Source: Vitrella brassicaformis
Lineage: Eukaryota; Sar; Vitrellaceae
Assembly (NCBI GenBank): GCA_001179505.1
Contig: CDMY01000302.1
Location: forward strand, 1 to 64,000
Direction of reading: 5' to 3'
DNA length: 64,000 bases
Shown in pieces: positions 1 through 11,425 of the stretch (within the stretch, counting starts at the first letter, position 1; the number at the start of each line of letters is the position of its first letter). A program made the translations under genes and the position numbers. The notes beneath the pieces were generated by a model. It did not search any database and had not been told where the DNA came from. It saw only the letters and a program-made list of their open reading frames with translations.

Positions 1-490
1 GAGTCCTTGATCTCGTCGCCGCCACAGAGACGCTCTCGCCGACCGTTGGATCACTCTCGCCGCTGAGTCCTCATTCATCTCCACCGGGGTCAACGCACAG
101 CCCACCCGAGGACGACGTTGAAATAAACGAATGAGATGTATATCTGTGCGCCTCGTCGGATAGCTGTGCGTTTGCGAGAGTGACGCACTCGGCCGACAAG
201 AGGGCGAGAGGAATCACTCGAGTCAGTCGTCCCTCTCGGCTGATGCGGTGAGATGGCGGGCCATTGAGTTGACAGCCAAACAGAGGTGAGGGAGGCCGAC
301 TACTCACTGACTGACTCACTCATGCGCTCACTGATCCATTGGCCTCAATGCGTTCGCCGTCCTTTTCCGTTGGCATCTCTCTCTCTGTGGCTGTCGGCCT
401 ATCGCTGCAGCCGTGTCGTTGAGGAGTGATGGCGGCCTCCTCATCTGCCGCTGCTGGTGGTGGTGGTGGTGCATTCAGTTCTCTGCATGC

Positions 491-589
491 TGATCTGTCC
501 ATCTGAGCGTCGAACGAGGTGAGCACACAGATCAATGAGCAGCATGCTTGATGCACACGATCCTCTGTCGGCTCTGTCGCTCTGTGCAG
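491..589 (+). repeat. Leader-intron module, copy 1
   Basis: An exon end with GATCTGTCCATCTGAGC is followed by a 71 nt intron (519-589) that starts GTGAGC, contains GAGCAGCATGCTTGATG and ends CTCTGTGCAG. The same arrangement occurs at 43441-43540 (-), 29270-29368 (+), 51869-51960 (-) and 52230-52320 (+). Each lies just upstream of a coding start. It is probably a 5' untranslated intron. An ATG upstream of the donor does not join in frame to the downstream reading frame. Confidence 0.65.
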
Positions 590-619
590 GCTGTCGTCGA
601 GCACATCATAGCCACCCAG

Positions 620-2242
620 ATGCAGCCACCGCAACAGCAGCAGCAGCAGCATCCCTTCTCGTATATCTTCGTCGGCCGCCGCACCTTCTACCTCTTCAGC
701 AGCATCAAGGACATCCTGCGGCTGAGGGCCACCTGCACGTGGCTGAGAGGCCTCTTCAGAGCGGCCCAGCTGAGAGATCGGCTCCGCCACTCGCTGGGCT
801 CACAGGCGGGGCTGCGGCGGGCGGTGAATGGGCAGCAAGTGCAGCTGCTGCGGTTCGACGACGAGCAGTTCGGCACACATGATCTGCTGGCGGCTGTGTG
901 TGTGGTGGAGGAGGGGGGCTGGGACGAGATGGGCGAGGTGATTGAGGTGGCGGGGCAGTGCGGCAGCTGTGACCTGCCTGTCATCCTCACAGCCGATGAC
1001 ATCAACACACACGCAAACAAAACGGTGAGCCAGCAAAGAGAGGGGCGGGGAGGGGAGGGAGAGGGCCTCATTCTCTCTGTCTGTCTGTGTGTCTGTGTGT
1101 GGTCGTGTGTGTAGGCGTATGTGTCGGCTCCCCGTGTGTTGGCGCAGCTCAAGATGGTCGGCCACCACATCCACTTCAGTGACGACAGCTGCCTGCAGCT
1201 GTTCCAACACAATGGTGAGGTGCGGGCAATCATCGACGAGCCCGGCTTCCGGCTGGAGGTCGACCCGCCCCTCCCTGCCGGCCACCTGTACCAGCAGCAC
1301 CGACAGCCACACGACCCACCGGTGCGTGAGAGCATCTACTACTCGACCGCCAACGCCGGATGGGTGTCGATCCCTGGCGCGTACCCCCATGCGTCTGTGT
1401 CGTCGTTGGCCAAGTACATGGTCCTCCACCACTTCAGCGAGACTCACCAGACCAATGACACATCGATCACACTCAACAGGTAACACACCAACCACATGGC
1501 ACTGAAGGCAAGAGGGGAGCGCCGTTGATTGTGTGTGTGTCTGTGTTTTGTTCAGGGTTGTCGGTGGCGGTCGTCTGGGCGACCTGCTGACCGAGTCGCC
1601 CCATACACCAGTGGCCGGCTGCACCACGACACTCGGGCTGCACGGTGATGAGCGACGGCTGGTGCTGACCAACAGCAGTCATCCCTTCGTCGCATGGATT
1701 TGCATCACCAGATAAGCGAACAACACCGGTCAAAGTCACAGAGAGGGAGCTCTGCATGTCAATGTCATCAGTGTTCTCCGTCCCCTTGTGTGCAGTCTGG
1801 GTTAGTGTCTACACGACTGAGGCGGCTGTGTGTGGTAGTGGTGCCTTCAAGCACCGCTTCCCGGTGACCACTCAGCTGGCTCGTATGGTGTTGAGGGCGG
1901 TGGCGCCATACGTCTTCGACGGACAAGTACAGCAACAGCAGCAACAGCAGCAACAGCAGGATGATGACGACGGTACGGACACACACACACATGGATGGAT
2001 GGATGGATGGATGCCAGACGGGCGCTCTCTCTGTGTGGTCTGCAGATTCCGACGATGGCGATGAGGGTGACGATACGGATGAGGGCAGCGAAGAGGGCAG
2101 CGGAGGTACGAAGGAACGCACCACAGCACAGAGGCCCTCATGTCGACCTCCATCACATACATACATGTGTGTGTGTGTGTGTGTGTGTGTGGTGCCCTCG
2201 GCAGGTGACGGTGGCGAAGCTGAGGCGGAGAGCGGCGGTTGA
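620..2242 (+). CDS. F-box-like protein of unknown function, copy A (possibly truncated)
   Basis: I chose ATG 620 because the preceding intron ends at 589 and copy B has the same MQPPQ start. An alternative start is 548, which would read through the intron. Exon 1 (620-1024) encodes a segment rich in L and R (SIKDILRLRATCTWLRGLF) that resembles an F-box. Exon 2 (1115-1479) and exon 3 (from 1556) encode a conserved domain that I do not recognise, containing LLTESPHTP and GCTTTLGL. Exon 3 runs into TAA at 1713-1715, where copy B instead has a good splice donor. Downstream exons (from about 1796, then acidic D/E/G-rich pieces ending at 2242) are still open, including a poly-Q tract at about 1930-1960. 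Either the protein stops at 1715, or a weaker donor near 1675 skips the stop. The function is unknown. An SCF-type role would be inference from the F-box-like segment only. Confidence 0.55.
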
Positions 2243-4556
2243 TCAATCCATGAGCTAATACTAGTGCGCCTGACATGCAAGCGATTCTGCGGTGCCACTT
2301 GCGTGAGTGCGCATCCGTGTGCTCTGCTGCTACTGCTGTACGTGACCGAATGGCTGGCTGCATGAGTTCACGAAATGACAAATCTCTAGAGCAAGAATTG
2401 TGGCACCGGTGGTTGGTGACATCGCGTTGGTTGAATTGTCAGAAAGGTGATAGCTGCTAGGTCTGTATCCACCCCCCCATCACCCCCACCCCACGCACAC
2501 AACATACCAACAATGAAGTGCATTCACCACACCACACCCCTCTCCCTCCCCTCCCCTGAGCGTCGTCACTCACACTTACACTGACTTGAATGCAAATAAT
2601 TCTGACCGAGCAGGCAGGCAGGCAGGCAGGCACGTGTGTGGGCATCATCCAGGTCACACGTAAACGGCTCTCAGGGCGGCACGTATGTCTGTGTGTGTCC
2701 GCGTGTGTGTGTGTGTGGATCGGTCAACAAAGAGCCAGCCAGCCGCAGCGCGTCATGAAGGAGTAAACCGAAAACCAAGACACACATACCGACACGCAGA
2801 GTGCTCATCACGCCACAGGTACACATTTCCCTTCTCACTCGTCCCTCCTCCCCCGTGTGTGCCTGTGCTGGTTCTGGCTCCCATCATGCTCCGAGAAAGC
2901 TCGCTCGACGATGCTCGACCTGAGCTCTAGCTGAGCATGATGAGGGCTTAACCAGCACTAGGCACATCACAGGAGGTCACAAGACATCCACCCTCACACC
3001 CACGAAGCTCGTATCCATCTCTTCTCCTCTCTGCTCTTGTCTTTGCTGCTCACGTCTCAGCCCATTCGCCCCCTAATGTGTGCGTGCCAGATTCCCAGAT
3101 GAACGATAGAGCGAGGTATGTCCGCCCCGCTCTTTCGTTCAGCTGAGCCCCTGCCACTGACACACTAGGGAGGCGAGAAAACGGACTCTCACCGACGGAA
3201 AAGAGCACTGTTGATCGTTACTGGCTCATCCCTGGCTTGCACTCTGCGGATCTCTCTGTGTGTTGTGTCCCTCTCGTCTTCGCGCCACCTCCCCTGACAG
3301 ATGATCACTCGACTTGTCCAGGTCGGGTGCTCACAGATCAGAGACGAGCAGACTAGACGAGAAGACGCGCAACACACATCCATCCATCCGTCCATCCATC
3401 CATGTGTTGGTGTGTTGTGGTCCCTCTTGCCTCCACCCGTCGAGCCGCCCGGCCACCACCACATAGCACATAGCACGCGAAAAGGTATACAATTCGAGAG
3501 ACACGCACGTACACATCCCCACACACACCATCTGTATCATGATAGATCAAACAAAAGGAACGGACGTCTGATGAAGGAAGGCACATATATAGGGATGAGG
3601 GAGTCAGAGATGCACACAACACACCTACACGTACACACACGGTGCAGCTAGGCTATGACAGAGGCAGGCAGGCAGGCAGGCAGGCAGTATGCGAGAAAAG
3701 CGGGCGGGAGTGCGATAGGAGAACTGAGCTGAGGTGGGCTGAGTTCGACTGGTGTTTTCGTTCTTTCGTTCTTCCACAAAACACAAAAACCCGACCGCAT
3801 CTACGCGACATACCGACGTGGCTCTCACTGGTGGCGACATCTTGTGTGTGTGGGGGTGAGGAGAGCATCGAGAAGAGGACAAGACACTTCACGCAATCCG
3901 CCATCCATCCATCCATCCAGCCAGCCAGGAAGCTGCACAACCACAACCACACGCACGCTACACACACGACAGACAGACAGACAGAATCAACACGCGCAGG
4001 CACGAGCACGTACGCAGCTAATTAGACCTCCTACAGGCAGTGAGGGAGTGATCCACATCCGCACATCAACACAAACACGGCACCATGCACGCCCCCCTGA
4101 GCTGACAGATTCTCTTGTTTTCGACAATGCGCCAGACAGGGGGGCCACCACACCACACACGCACAACGACAATCCACAATGCACGCAGAAAGCATGCGCT
4201 CACACCACAAACATTACCCCCACCACAACCACCCCACCCCCCCTCTCGAGGTCAAGGTCTTCACAACATCCCACCCCCCCTCCCCCCCCAAAAAGACCAA
4301 CCATCTGCACACATCCATCCAGACAGTCAGCGGAAAAAAGAAAAACCGGAGAGAGACAGAGCAGGAGAGACAAGGAGACAACAGAGACAAGGAGAGACAA
4401 GATCAGGCCAGCCATTCCACCCAGGTTGTGTTGGTCCCCCCCCTCCCCCCCTCGCTCTCCCCTTTATCTACTCCCCTTCCATGCAGTCATGCAGCCGTGC
4501 ATAAATAGATCCATCCGTCCACCCTCCCGCCACCGTGTGTCAAGAGACAGACGAGA
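2243..4556. other. Intergenic, simple-sequence rich
   Basis: I see no convincing gene here. The stretch holds GGCA repeats (2612-2632 and 3662-3686), ATCC/ATGG repeats, CA/TG runs and a C-rich block at 4210-4300. The open frames are made of microsatellite codons and match no family. It probably contains the 3' ends of the two converging genes. Confidence 0.6.
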
Positions 4557-6069
4557 CTAGATCCGCAGCAGCGACACGAGCGAGCTGGCGACGATGGCGA
4601 ACCCCACGGTGAACCTGAAGCCGTCACTGGTGGTCTCCGCCTCCCTCTCAGCGTCGCCCTTGCTGCCGTTGGTCGTCTCCTCGGCGCTGCTCGCCGCGAC
4701 CTCAGCATCAGCATCCTCGGCTGATTCCTCCTGCTCGCTGCTGCTGTCGCCGCCCGTGAAGAAGTCGCGTACCTCCTGGGCGGCGCTGTTGACGCCCTCC
4801 TTGACCGTGTTGATCGCACTGTCGATGCCGCCGGCGATCTGGTCCATTACGGGCTCTGAGTCGCCTGTCCCTGCGTCGGTGTCTGTCTCGTTCTCGGCCT
4901 CGGTGACATTGGGAGCTGTTGAATGCCATGCCATGCCACCCAAAGACACAGATCGGTCGATGGGTGCTTGTGTTTGTGTGGGGTGTGGGGTGGGGGGTGT
5001 GGGCTGGTGGGGGTAGGGTACTGACCGGCTGTGACTTCAGCGAGTTCCTCGTCGTCGACGAGGATGTCGTCAACGGGGGCGGGGGTGCTGTCCAGCTCGG
5101 CCTCGGCCGCAGGAGGAGTCGTCACATCTGCAGCAGACACAAACCAAGACACACACCAGAAACACATGGATGGATGGATGGATGGATGTGGCCATGTGTG
5201 TGTGTAGAAGAGTGTACCCTCGTCGATGAGTTCTTCATCGGCCTCGTCGTCGATGACGGGCAGCACTGGGTCCTGCTCCGCCACCACCTCGGCCTCAGGC
5301 AGTGTCACGTCGTCGCCCATCTGACCGGGGAACGCCTGCAGGGGACCTGCACCACACCACACCACACCACAGCCACAGCCATACACACGTACAGGGTGTG
5401 TGAGGGGGTTAGGGGGAGGGAGGGAGGAAAGGAGTGGTGGGTGTCACTTACCCTGGTCGCCGCCCTCTCCACCGGGCTCAGCTGCGGTTGCGGGGCCTCT
5501 GGTGTAGCAGAAGACGCCCGCTGGGTTATCAGGCTCCCAGCAGCAGCCCTTGGCAGCTGACACACACATACGCACCCACCCACACACACACACACACACA
5601 CATACACACACAGAGAGGGCGTGTGGTGGGGTGGGGTGGGTGTGTTCTGTGATGCCCACTTTCTTCTCAAATGACGTACCGCAGTTTGATTCGTTGACAT
5701 CTTCGCCTTGGTCGAGGCAGCCCTGGTCGTTGGTGACCCTGTTGGGACACTCGCCCTCAGGCTGCAACTCTCCTGCAAAGCACAACACACAACACGCACA
5801 CACGAGTGAGACACGCCGCACAAACGTTCAACGGACACTTCACAAGTATCACGCCTTTCGACCCCAGTGCCCCTGCCGCCACCTTCACACTGCTCTAGCT
5901 GCCCTGCACCCCCCTCTCTGCCCGCCGCCCGCCCGTCTCGCCCGTCTGTGTGCTAACTGTCATCTCTCCACACACACATTCGTCTCTTACTCAGGGCGTC
6001 GGCGGGCAAGGAGAGCAGCGCCACCACGGCGACGAGGCCGAGCTTAGCTATTCTTGAAAACCCCGACAT
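4557..6069 (-). CDS. Secreted or membrane-anchored trefoil (P-type) domain protein
   Basis: Six exons. The N-terminus (MSGFSRIAKLGLVAVVALLS) is a signal peptide, cleaved probably after the PADA stretch. Exons 2 and 3 together make one P-type/trefoil domain. Its cysteines are spaced C-x9-C-x11-C-x4-CC-x10-C, with the diagnostic GCCWEP segment split by an intron at 5680/5559. The trefoil consensus has the same C-x9-10-C, C-x4-CC and CC-x10-C spacings. Three further exons are acidic and rich in E, D, V and A. The last one carries several N-x-T/S sites and ends in a hydrophobic stretch (FAIVASSLVSLLRI), which fits a C-terminal membrane or GPI anchor. Length is about 290 residues. Trefoil domains usually bind glycans or mucins, so a cell-surface or wall role is likely, but that is inference. 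The gene is divergent from TCF25 242 bp away. Confidence 0.8.
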
Positions 6070-6311
6070 CGCTGGTGTGCGTTTGGAGTGAATATGAGGA
6101 GGGGAGGACCGGGCGACGAGAGGGTCGGTCGGAGATCTGGGTTGTGGGCTGAGTGTGAAGGGCGGATGGGCAGATGCGTCGGGCGGGCTGCACGGTCCTT
6201 CTGTCGCGGCTTATCTTCTCGTCGTTTTGGCGACGCCGTTGAGGAGCGAGCTTGCACTATAGCTCGCGGAGAAGCGGAGAAAGAGAAAGAGGGGAAGCGG
6301 CGGTTTGGAAG
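6070..6311. promoter_or_regulatory. Shared divergent promoter region (trefoil gene / TCF25)
   Basis: The start codons of two oppositely oriented genes lie 242 bp apart (6069 on minus, 6312 on plus). Both 5' leaders and any core promoters must fit in this space. I see no clear TATA box. The sequence is GC-rich with GGGCGG/GGGAGG blocks. Confidence 0.5.
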
Positions 6312-9300
6312 ATGTCATCGAAGCAGGTGAGGACAGCAAACCGATAGCAAACCTGCTGGACGCCTTTGTGCGACACTGGATTGTGTGTGTTGGATGACGA
6401 CTGATGCAGTTGAAGAAGCTCTTGCGGCTGCGCGAGCAGCAACAGCAGCTAGTAGAGGAGGATCATGCCGGCGGCGAAGGTGATGGCGATGAGAGCGGTG
6501 AGGACGAGTCGACGCCGGTGGCGCAGAGGCCCCGGTCGGCCTTCCTGATGGCCATGGATGACATAGCTGACAGCGACGATCCAGATGCAGAGGAGGAACC
6601 GGAGCAGAAGGAGGACGGAGATGACGAGCCGCAGGCGAGTCAGACCACAACAGAAGAAAACACCATTTTTGATGTGTGCATGTCACCTCTCCGTGTGAGT
6701 GTGTTGGGGTGCTGGTTGTGGTTGTGTGGTCTTGTGCAGGCTCAGGCTCTGTCTGAGAGTCCCCCTCTTCCAGCGGCCTCCGGAAAGAAGAAGCGCAAAA
6801 AGAAAAAACAAGACAAACATGACAGAAACAAGCAGCCCTCCCCCTCCCCCTCCCCCTCCGCCTCCCCTCACACACACGCACACACAGACGAGATCGACGC
6901 CGCCATAGAGGAGCTCGACGCCTCAGCAACCGCATCAGCATCAGCAGAAGACGCCATGGCCGCCACCACCACCGCCACACACACCAAGCAGCGGCAGCAG
7001 CAGCAGCCGTCCTGCCTGTCGATGGAGAAAGCGGCCTTCAACCCCGACAACGAGCTGAAGCGCATCTTCGGCGCGTCGGTGGTGGCGCGCACTCAGGGGG
7101 CGGACCAGCAGCAGCAGCGGGGGAGGGCGAGAGGGCGGCAGCGGGCGCACTACAGCCAGGTGGTGCAGGCCAAGTGGCGGCGGATGTGGCTGCAGACGGG
7201 GGAGGAGACCTGGCCGCCAGCTAGGGAGGGGCTGGAGATGCACATGCTGGGCGGACAGCAGCAGCAACACGGAGAGGGAGGGGGAGGTGGAGAGGGAGGA
7301 TCGGCTGGTGTTGAGTTCAAACTCGTTGCCAACTCCAGGTGGGTCGGGTGCGTGTGGGGGTGTGGGTGTGTCATGTTGTGCCATGGTGGTGTGTGTGTGT
7401 GCAGGTACCAGTCTGTGCAGGAGCAGTTTTACGAGTGTGTGGAGACCCACGACCCCAACGCCTTGGTGGACCTCATCAGCAGAGAGCCCTTCCACGTCGA
7501 CGCACTCCTGCAGCTCAGCGAGATCTACAGAGCACAGGTCAACGAACGGCCGACACACATAGACACGCTCACTCCCCCACAGAGGCACACACAGAGGTGG
7601 AATCCCCTTTCTCTGTCCTGTCTGTCTGTGTGGTGTTTGTGCAGTCGGAGAACGAGACAGCGTTCGACCTGTGCAAGAGAGCCCTCTATGCGCTCGAGTG
7701 GGGCTTCCACCCTAAATTCTCCCCGTTCGTCACCACACCAGGCTCAAACCTACCACAGGCACGCACACACACAAAACACAGCACACGCCCTCTCTCATTG
7801 GCTGTATGCGTGTGTGGGGGTGTGTGGGGGTGTGTGTGTGGGTCGTTTAGGTGCGTGTGAGCTCGGCGCTGCCCGAGAGTATCCCGTTGTACCACGCGTT
7901 GGGGAGCTACATGCTCGGCCTGGGCAGCCAGGGGGTGCACAGGACGGCACTCGAGGTGGCCAAGCTGCTGCTGGCCATGGACATGGCTGCTGACCGGTTC
8001 CACACCCTTCTGCACATCGACTTCTACGCTATCAGGAGCAGGCAAGTCGCACGCACAGAGAAAGGGAGAGCGCCCAGCCCTCACACACACGCATCTCTAT
8101 CCCTTTGTCTGTCTGCCTGTGGGTGGATCAGGTCGTATGCGTTCCTGCACCGTTTTGCCTTTTCCTTCATCCCGCAGCACGTCAAGCATCTGCAGCAGGG
8201 CCCCCGAGCCCCCACCCCCACCCTCAGCTCCACCTCACACACATCATCATCACCCCTCCCAGCTGCAGGACCAGCACCAGCACCAACAGCAGCAGCACAA
8301 CCACAGCCAACGGACAACACCCACGCGCATCTCACATCGGCGGACGGCGTCGCTGATGGCGCTGGTGGTGAGGGAGAGGGAGAGGGTGTGGTTGAGCTGT
8401 GTCGGCTGGACTGGATGCTGCCCAATTTTGCGTTCTCAATGGCTATGGCCGCACTCATGGAAAACACTTCTGGTGGGTGGGCGGGATGGATGGATGGATT
8501 AACACACACATGGGTGTGGGCGGGTGTGTGTGTGTGTGCAGGTGTCGACGTGTCGCTGGTCAAGAGCCTGACAATCGATCGCATCGTTGCCTGGCCTCCC
8601 ACAGACCTGCAAGCACCTTACACACGTACGTCTTGCACGCACACAGCCACACACATCCATGCGCACCGTCTGTCGACCTCTCCTCTCAGCGCCCCAATCG
8701 GCATCCGACGACCCGAGTCGCCCGTTGGTGTGTCTGTGTCGCGCTTTGCTGCTGTTCCCCTCTTTCCTGCACGAGATACTCGACCACACCAGCGCGAAGG
8801 CCCACAACAAAGTCCCAGGCACGGTTCCTTGGAATGGATTGGATGGGCGCGTGTGTGGTGTGGATGGATGAATGGAGATACACGTGTCTGTGTCTGTGTG
8901 TGCAGGGTCTGCCTATGTGAGCAAGACCTGGGGCGACCTGCTGTTCGCGAGACCGTTTGGCGACGCCAAAGCCGCCAAATGGCAGCACCGAACGTGAGAT
9001 GATGAACCACAGGCACACACACACACACACACACACATGTGGATGGATGGATGGATGTCTGCAGGCACGGCGACGTGTTGCAGGTGATGGTGGCGTGCTA
9101 CGTGGCCAAGAGCGGCGCCCTGTGGAAGGCCGAGCAGGTGCAGAGGGTGCTCCACTCCTGTGCAGGGCATCTGGCATTCATCTACGCCGACCTCACCGAC
9201 AGTAAGCCAACACACACCACGCACCACACACAATCGGGATGGATGTGCCAGTGCCCGTGTGTGTCTCTGTGTGTGTGTGTGCAGCTGCGGGCGAGTTGGA

Positions 9301-10022
9301 TGCGTTTCGCACGTCGTGGTGTGCCTCGCGCTTTGCGATGGACATGGCGCGATACCGAGACCTCCGGCCGTCAGAGTTCGCGCAGAGATACACCCTGCCC
9401 GACTTCATCCTGCAGGTGCGTCTCGCTGCACACACACCCCCCCCCCACACACAGATGGATGGATGGATGGATGGAGTGCAGCAGAGGATCCCCGCCCGTC
9501 GAGGGCAGCAGAACGGCATGGGCGATGGGGAGCGCGGTAATGTCAGTCTGGACAGCAACCCGGTGGTGGTCTTCCTCCAGACACTCCTGCCCTGGAACCA
9601 AATCGACCAGACAGGTGTGTGTATGTGTGTGTATATCTATGCCACACCCACCCACACACACAGAGAGAGAGAGAGGGAGAGAGGCACAGACGTCTGTGTG
9701 TCCGTCTGGTCTGTCTGTCTGCCTGCCCTTTGCAGGTTTGCACGCCCAGCCGGTGAACCTGCCCACCATGCAGACCCTCCTGGCCCGCCTCCGTGACGCA
9801 CTCGCGCGTGTCAGCAACGCCCAGCAGGAGCAGCAGCAGCAGCAAGCAGCCGGTGATGCCGCTGCGGCAGCTGGTGGTGGTGGTGTGGAGATCGATGCCG
9901 CCGATGCGATGCAGGCGCACTTGGCTGAGCTGGCGAGGCAGTACACAGAGGGGGAGGGAGAGGGTGAGGGAGATTTTGATGGAGAGCCGAGGTTTGACGA
10001 TGAGCTAGATCAGGTAGACTGA
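6312..10022 (+). CDS. TCF25: TCF25 / Rqc1 family protein (ribosome quality control)
   Basis: The family is recognised from several of its conserved blocks in the right order: FNPDNELKRIFGASVV at about 7040-7085, YQSVQEQF and LLQLSEIY (7410-7530), the FDLCKRALYALEWGFHP block (about 7660-7710), LPNFAFSMAMAALME (8421-8465), and FLQTLLPWNQ near 9570-9600. Yeast Rqc1 and human TCF25 work with the Listerin/Ltn1 ligase and Cdc48 on stalled 60S ribosomes and favour K48-linked chains. The N-terminus is acidic, followed by a lysine-rich stretch (GKKKRKKKKQD) typical of the family. Exon 1 is only five codons (6312-6326). There are about 13 exons, with introns that begin in CA repeats and end in TG repeats. 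The C-terminal end is Q- and E-rich. Some internal splice choices, near 8560-8690 and 9480, are my best guess. Confidence 0.88.
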
Positions 10023-10604
10023 CTGACTCGTTCGTTATTGTTTTGTCTGTGTGTGTGTTGCCGGTGCGTAGCCGTAGCCGTAGGGTTAGCAGACGGGCGG
10101 ACGGGCGGACCATCGCACTAATAACATAACATTACATGTGAAGGGATTGCAGATGCATTGATATCGTGTCTGACTGACCATGTCGGTTTCGTGTCTGACC
10201 AATCAAGCCATGAACATCACACTGTGCATAGAGCAAACGAAAGAAACGAACACAAAAGAAAAGGTGGCGATACAACCACTCACTGGTCGAGAGCGCACAG
10301 GTCGATACTGATACAGTACACAGCGGTTCCCATCAGCCCGACCAAAAAGACAAGCAGCGAATGTTGGTTGGCACGGTTGAAAAACATGTGTGCTGACTGA
10401 CTGATTGATTGACTGGCAAACATCGGTGGACATGAATCATACGCCCGCAGGCTTTGACAATCAGCGCATTGAGTGACAAGTCTACACACACACACACAGC
10501 ACGCATGAGGATGTGATGCGCTCGTCGCATGTATCTGCCTGTACGAGGGCAGTGCGCCGGTCGTGTGTTCGTTTGCTTACAAGGCAGGCAGGTTTGTTGA
10601 TCGG
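10023..10604. other. Intergenic between two convergent genes
   Basis: 3' flanks of TCF25 (+) and the small minus-strand gene. No coding signal is visible. It contains CGGACGGGCGGAC and GTAGCC short tandem repeats near 10065-10110. Confidence 0.6.
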
Positions 10605-11425
10605 TCAGGCGCTGCTGTAGCCGGTCCTGGAGGGAGGGGAGGGAGAAGGAGGGGCCGACCACCTCAGGGATGGAAGCGAGGGCGGTTGCCGCGTACTTGG
10701 GCTGAGCAGGGGCAAGGTGAGGGTTGCAGCTGCGTGAGCCCGCTCGCTCGGCAGCAGACCAGTGGCCACCTCTGATCTTGGCTCGGTGGCCGTGTCTTGA
10801 GGTGTCACGTCAGACCAGGGAGGCACCGTTACGTGTAGATAATACATCCCATCCTCCTGCGCACACACACATCCAAACACACACACACACACACATCCAT
10901 CCATGTGTGTGTGCGTGCACTGCACACCGCTGGCTGTGGCGCCTCTGGCCGTTCTCCCCTCTGCTCCTGAGCTCTGCACACACACACACATGTCTTCACG
11001 TATGAGTCGCGTCGGCCCACCCAACCGTATGTATGTCTGTGTTTGTCTTTGTCGTAGGCCTGGCTGCGTACCTGACGTGTGCCTCGCCCCAGCCCCTGAC
11101 TTTCATCTGGCGGAGCCATAGCACCTGCTGCGCTCCAATTTGCGCGCAGATCTTCGCGAAATCCTCCCAACACTCCTGCTTGACCGTCTGTGATCTCACT
11201 CCACACACACGACACGTGTACTTGTGTGCGCGTTTGTTTGTTTCTCGTGCGTCACGTACGTGATCATCTTTGTTGATGCACGCGCACAGGGCCTCCCTGT
11301 CCGCCGGGATAGGGGAGGTAGTCGTTGATTTTGGTTTGGTACACTGCCTCGTGAATCATGGCGAATTGCTCGTCCCACTCGTCGTCATACACATCATCTA
11401 TCGGGCACCCCATCTTCGCACCCAT
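10605..11425 (-). CDS. Small protein of unknown function
   Basis: Four exons join in phase. The first begins MGAKMGCPIDDVYDDEWDEQ at 11425. The second encodes a compact helix-like segment (ECWEDFAKICAQIG, then RQMKVRGWGEAHVR) at about 11060-11180. The third is a short E/Q/P-rich exon near 10930-10980. The last (10605-10857) starts EDGMYYLHVTVPPWSD and becomes S/P-rich. There is no signal peptide or membrane segment. Intron polarity (CA at the 5' end, TG at the 3' end) supports the minus strand. The donor of exon 1 is ambiguous. I do not recognise the family. It is divergent from the SulP gene. Confidence 0.5.

Larger units (their letters stand above)
150..2260 (+). repeat. Inverted segmental duplication, arm A
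   Basis: This arm is matched in reverse orientation by 41925-43885. Homology covers the upstream region, the leader intron, all coding exons and the acidic tail. It starts near the GTCGGATAGCTG motif at about 156 and fades after the GAGAGCGGCGGTTGATC block at about 2240. The two arms differ by many substitutions and small indels, so the duplication is not very recent. Both ends are approximate, judged by eye. Confidence 0.8.

Noticed and set aside
620-1715. TLDc or Kelch domain in the F-box-like genes
   Set aside because: The conserved blocks (LLTESPHTP, GCTTTLGL) do not match the TLDc or Kelch motifs that I know.
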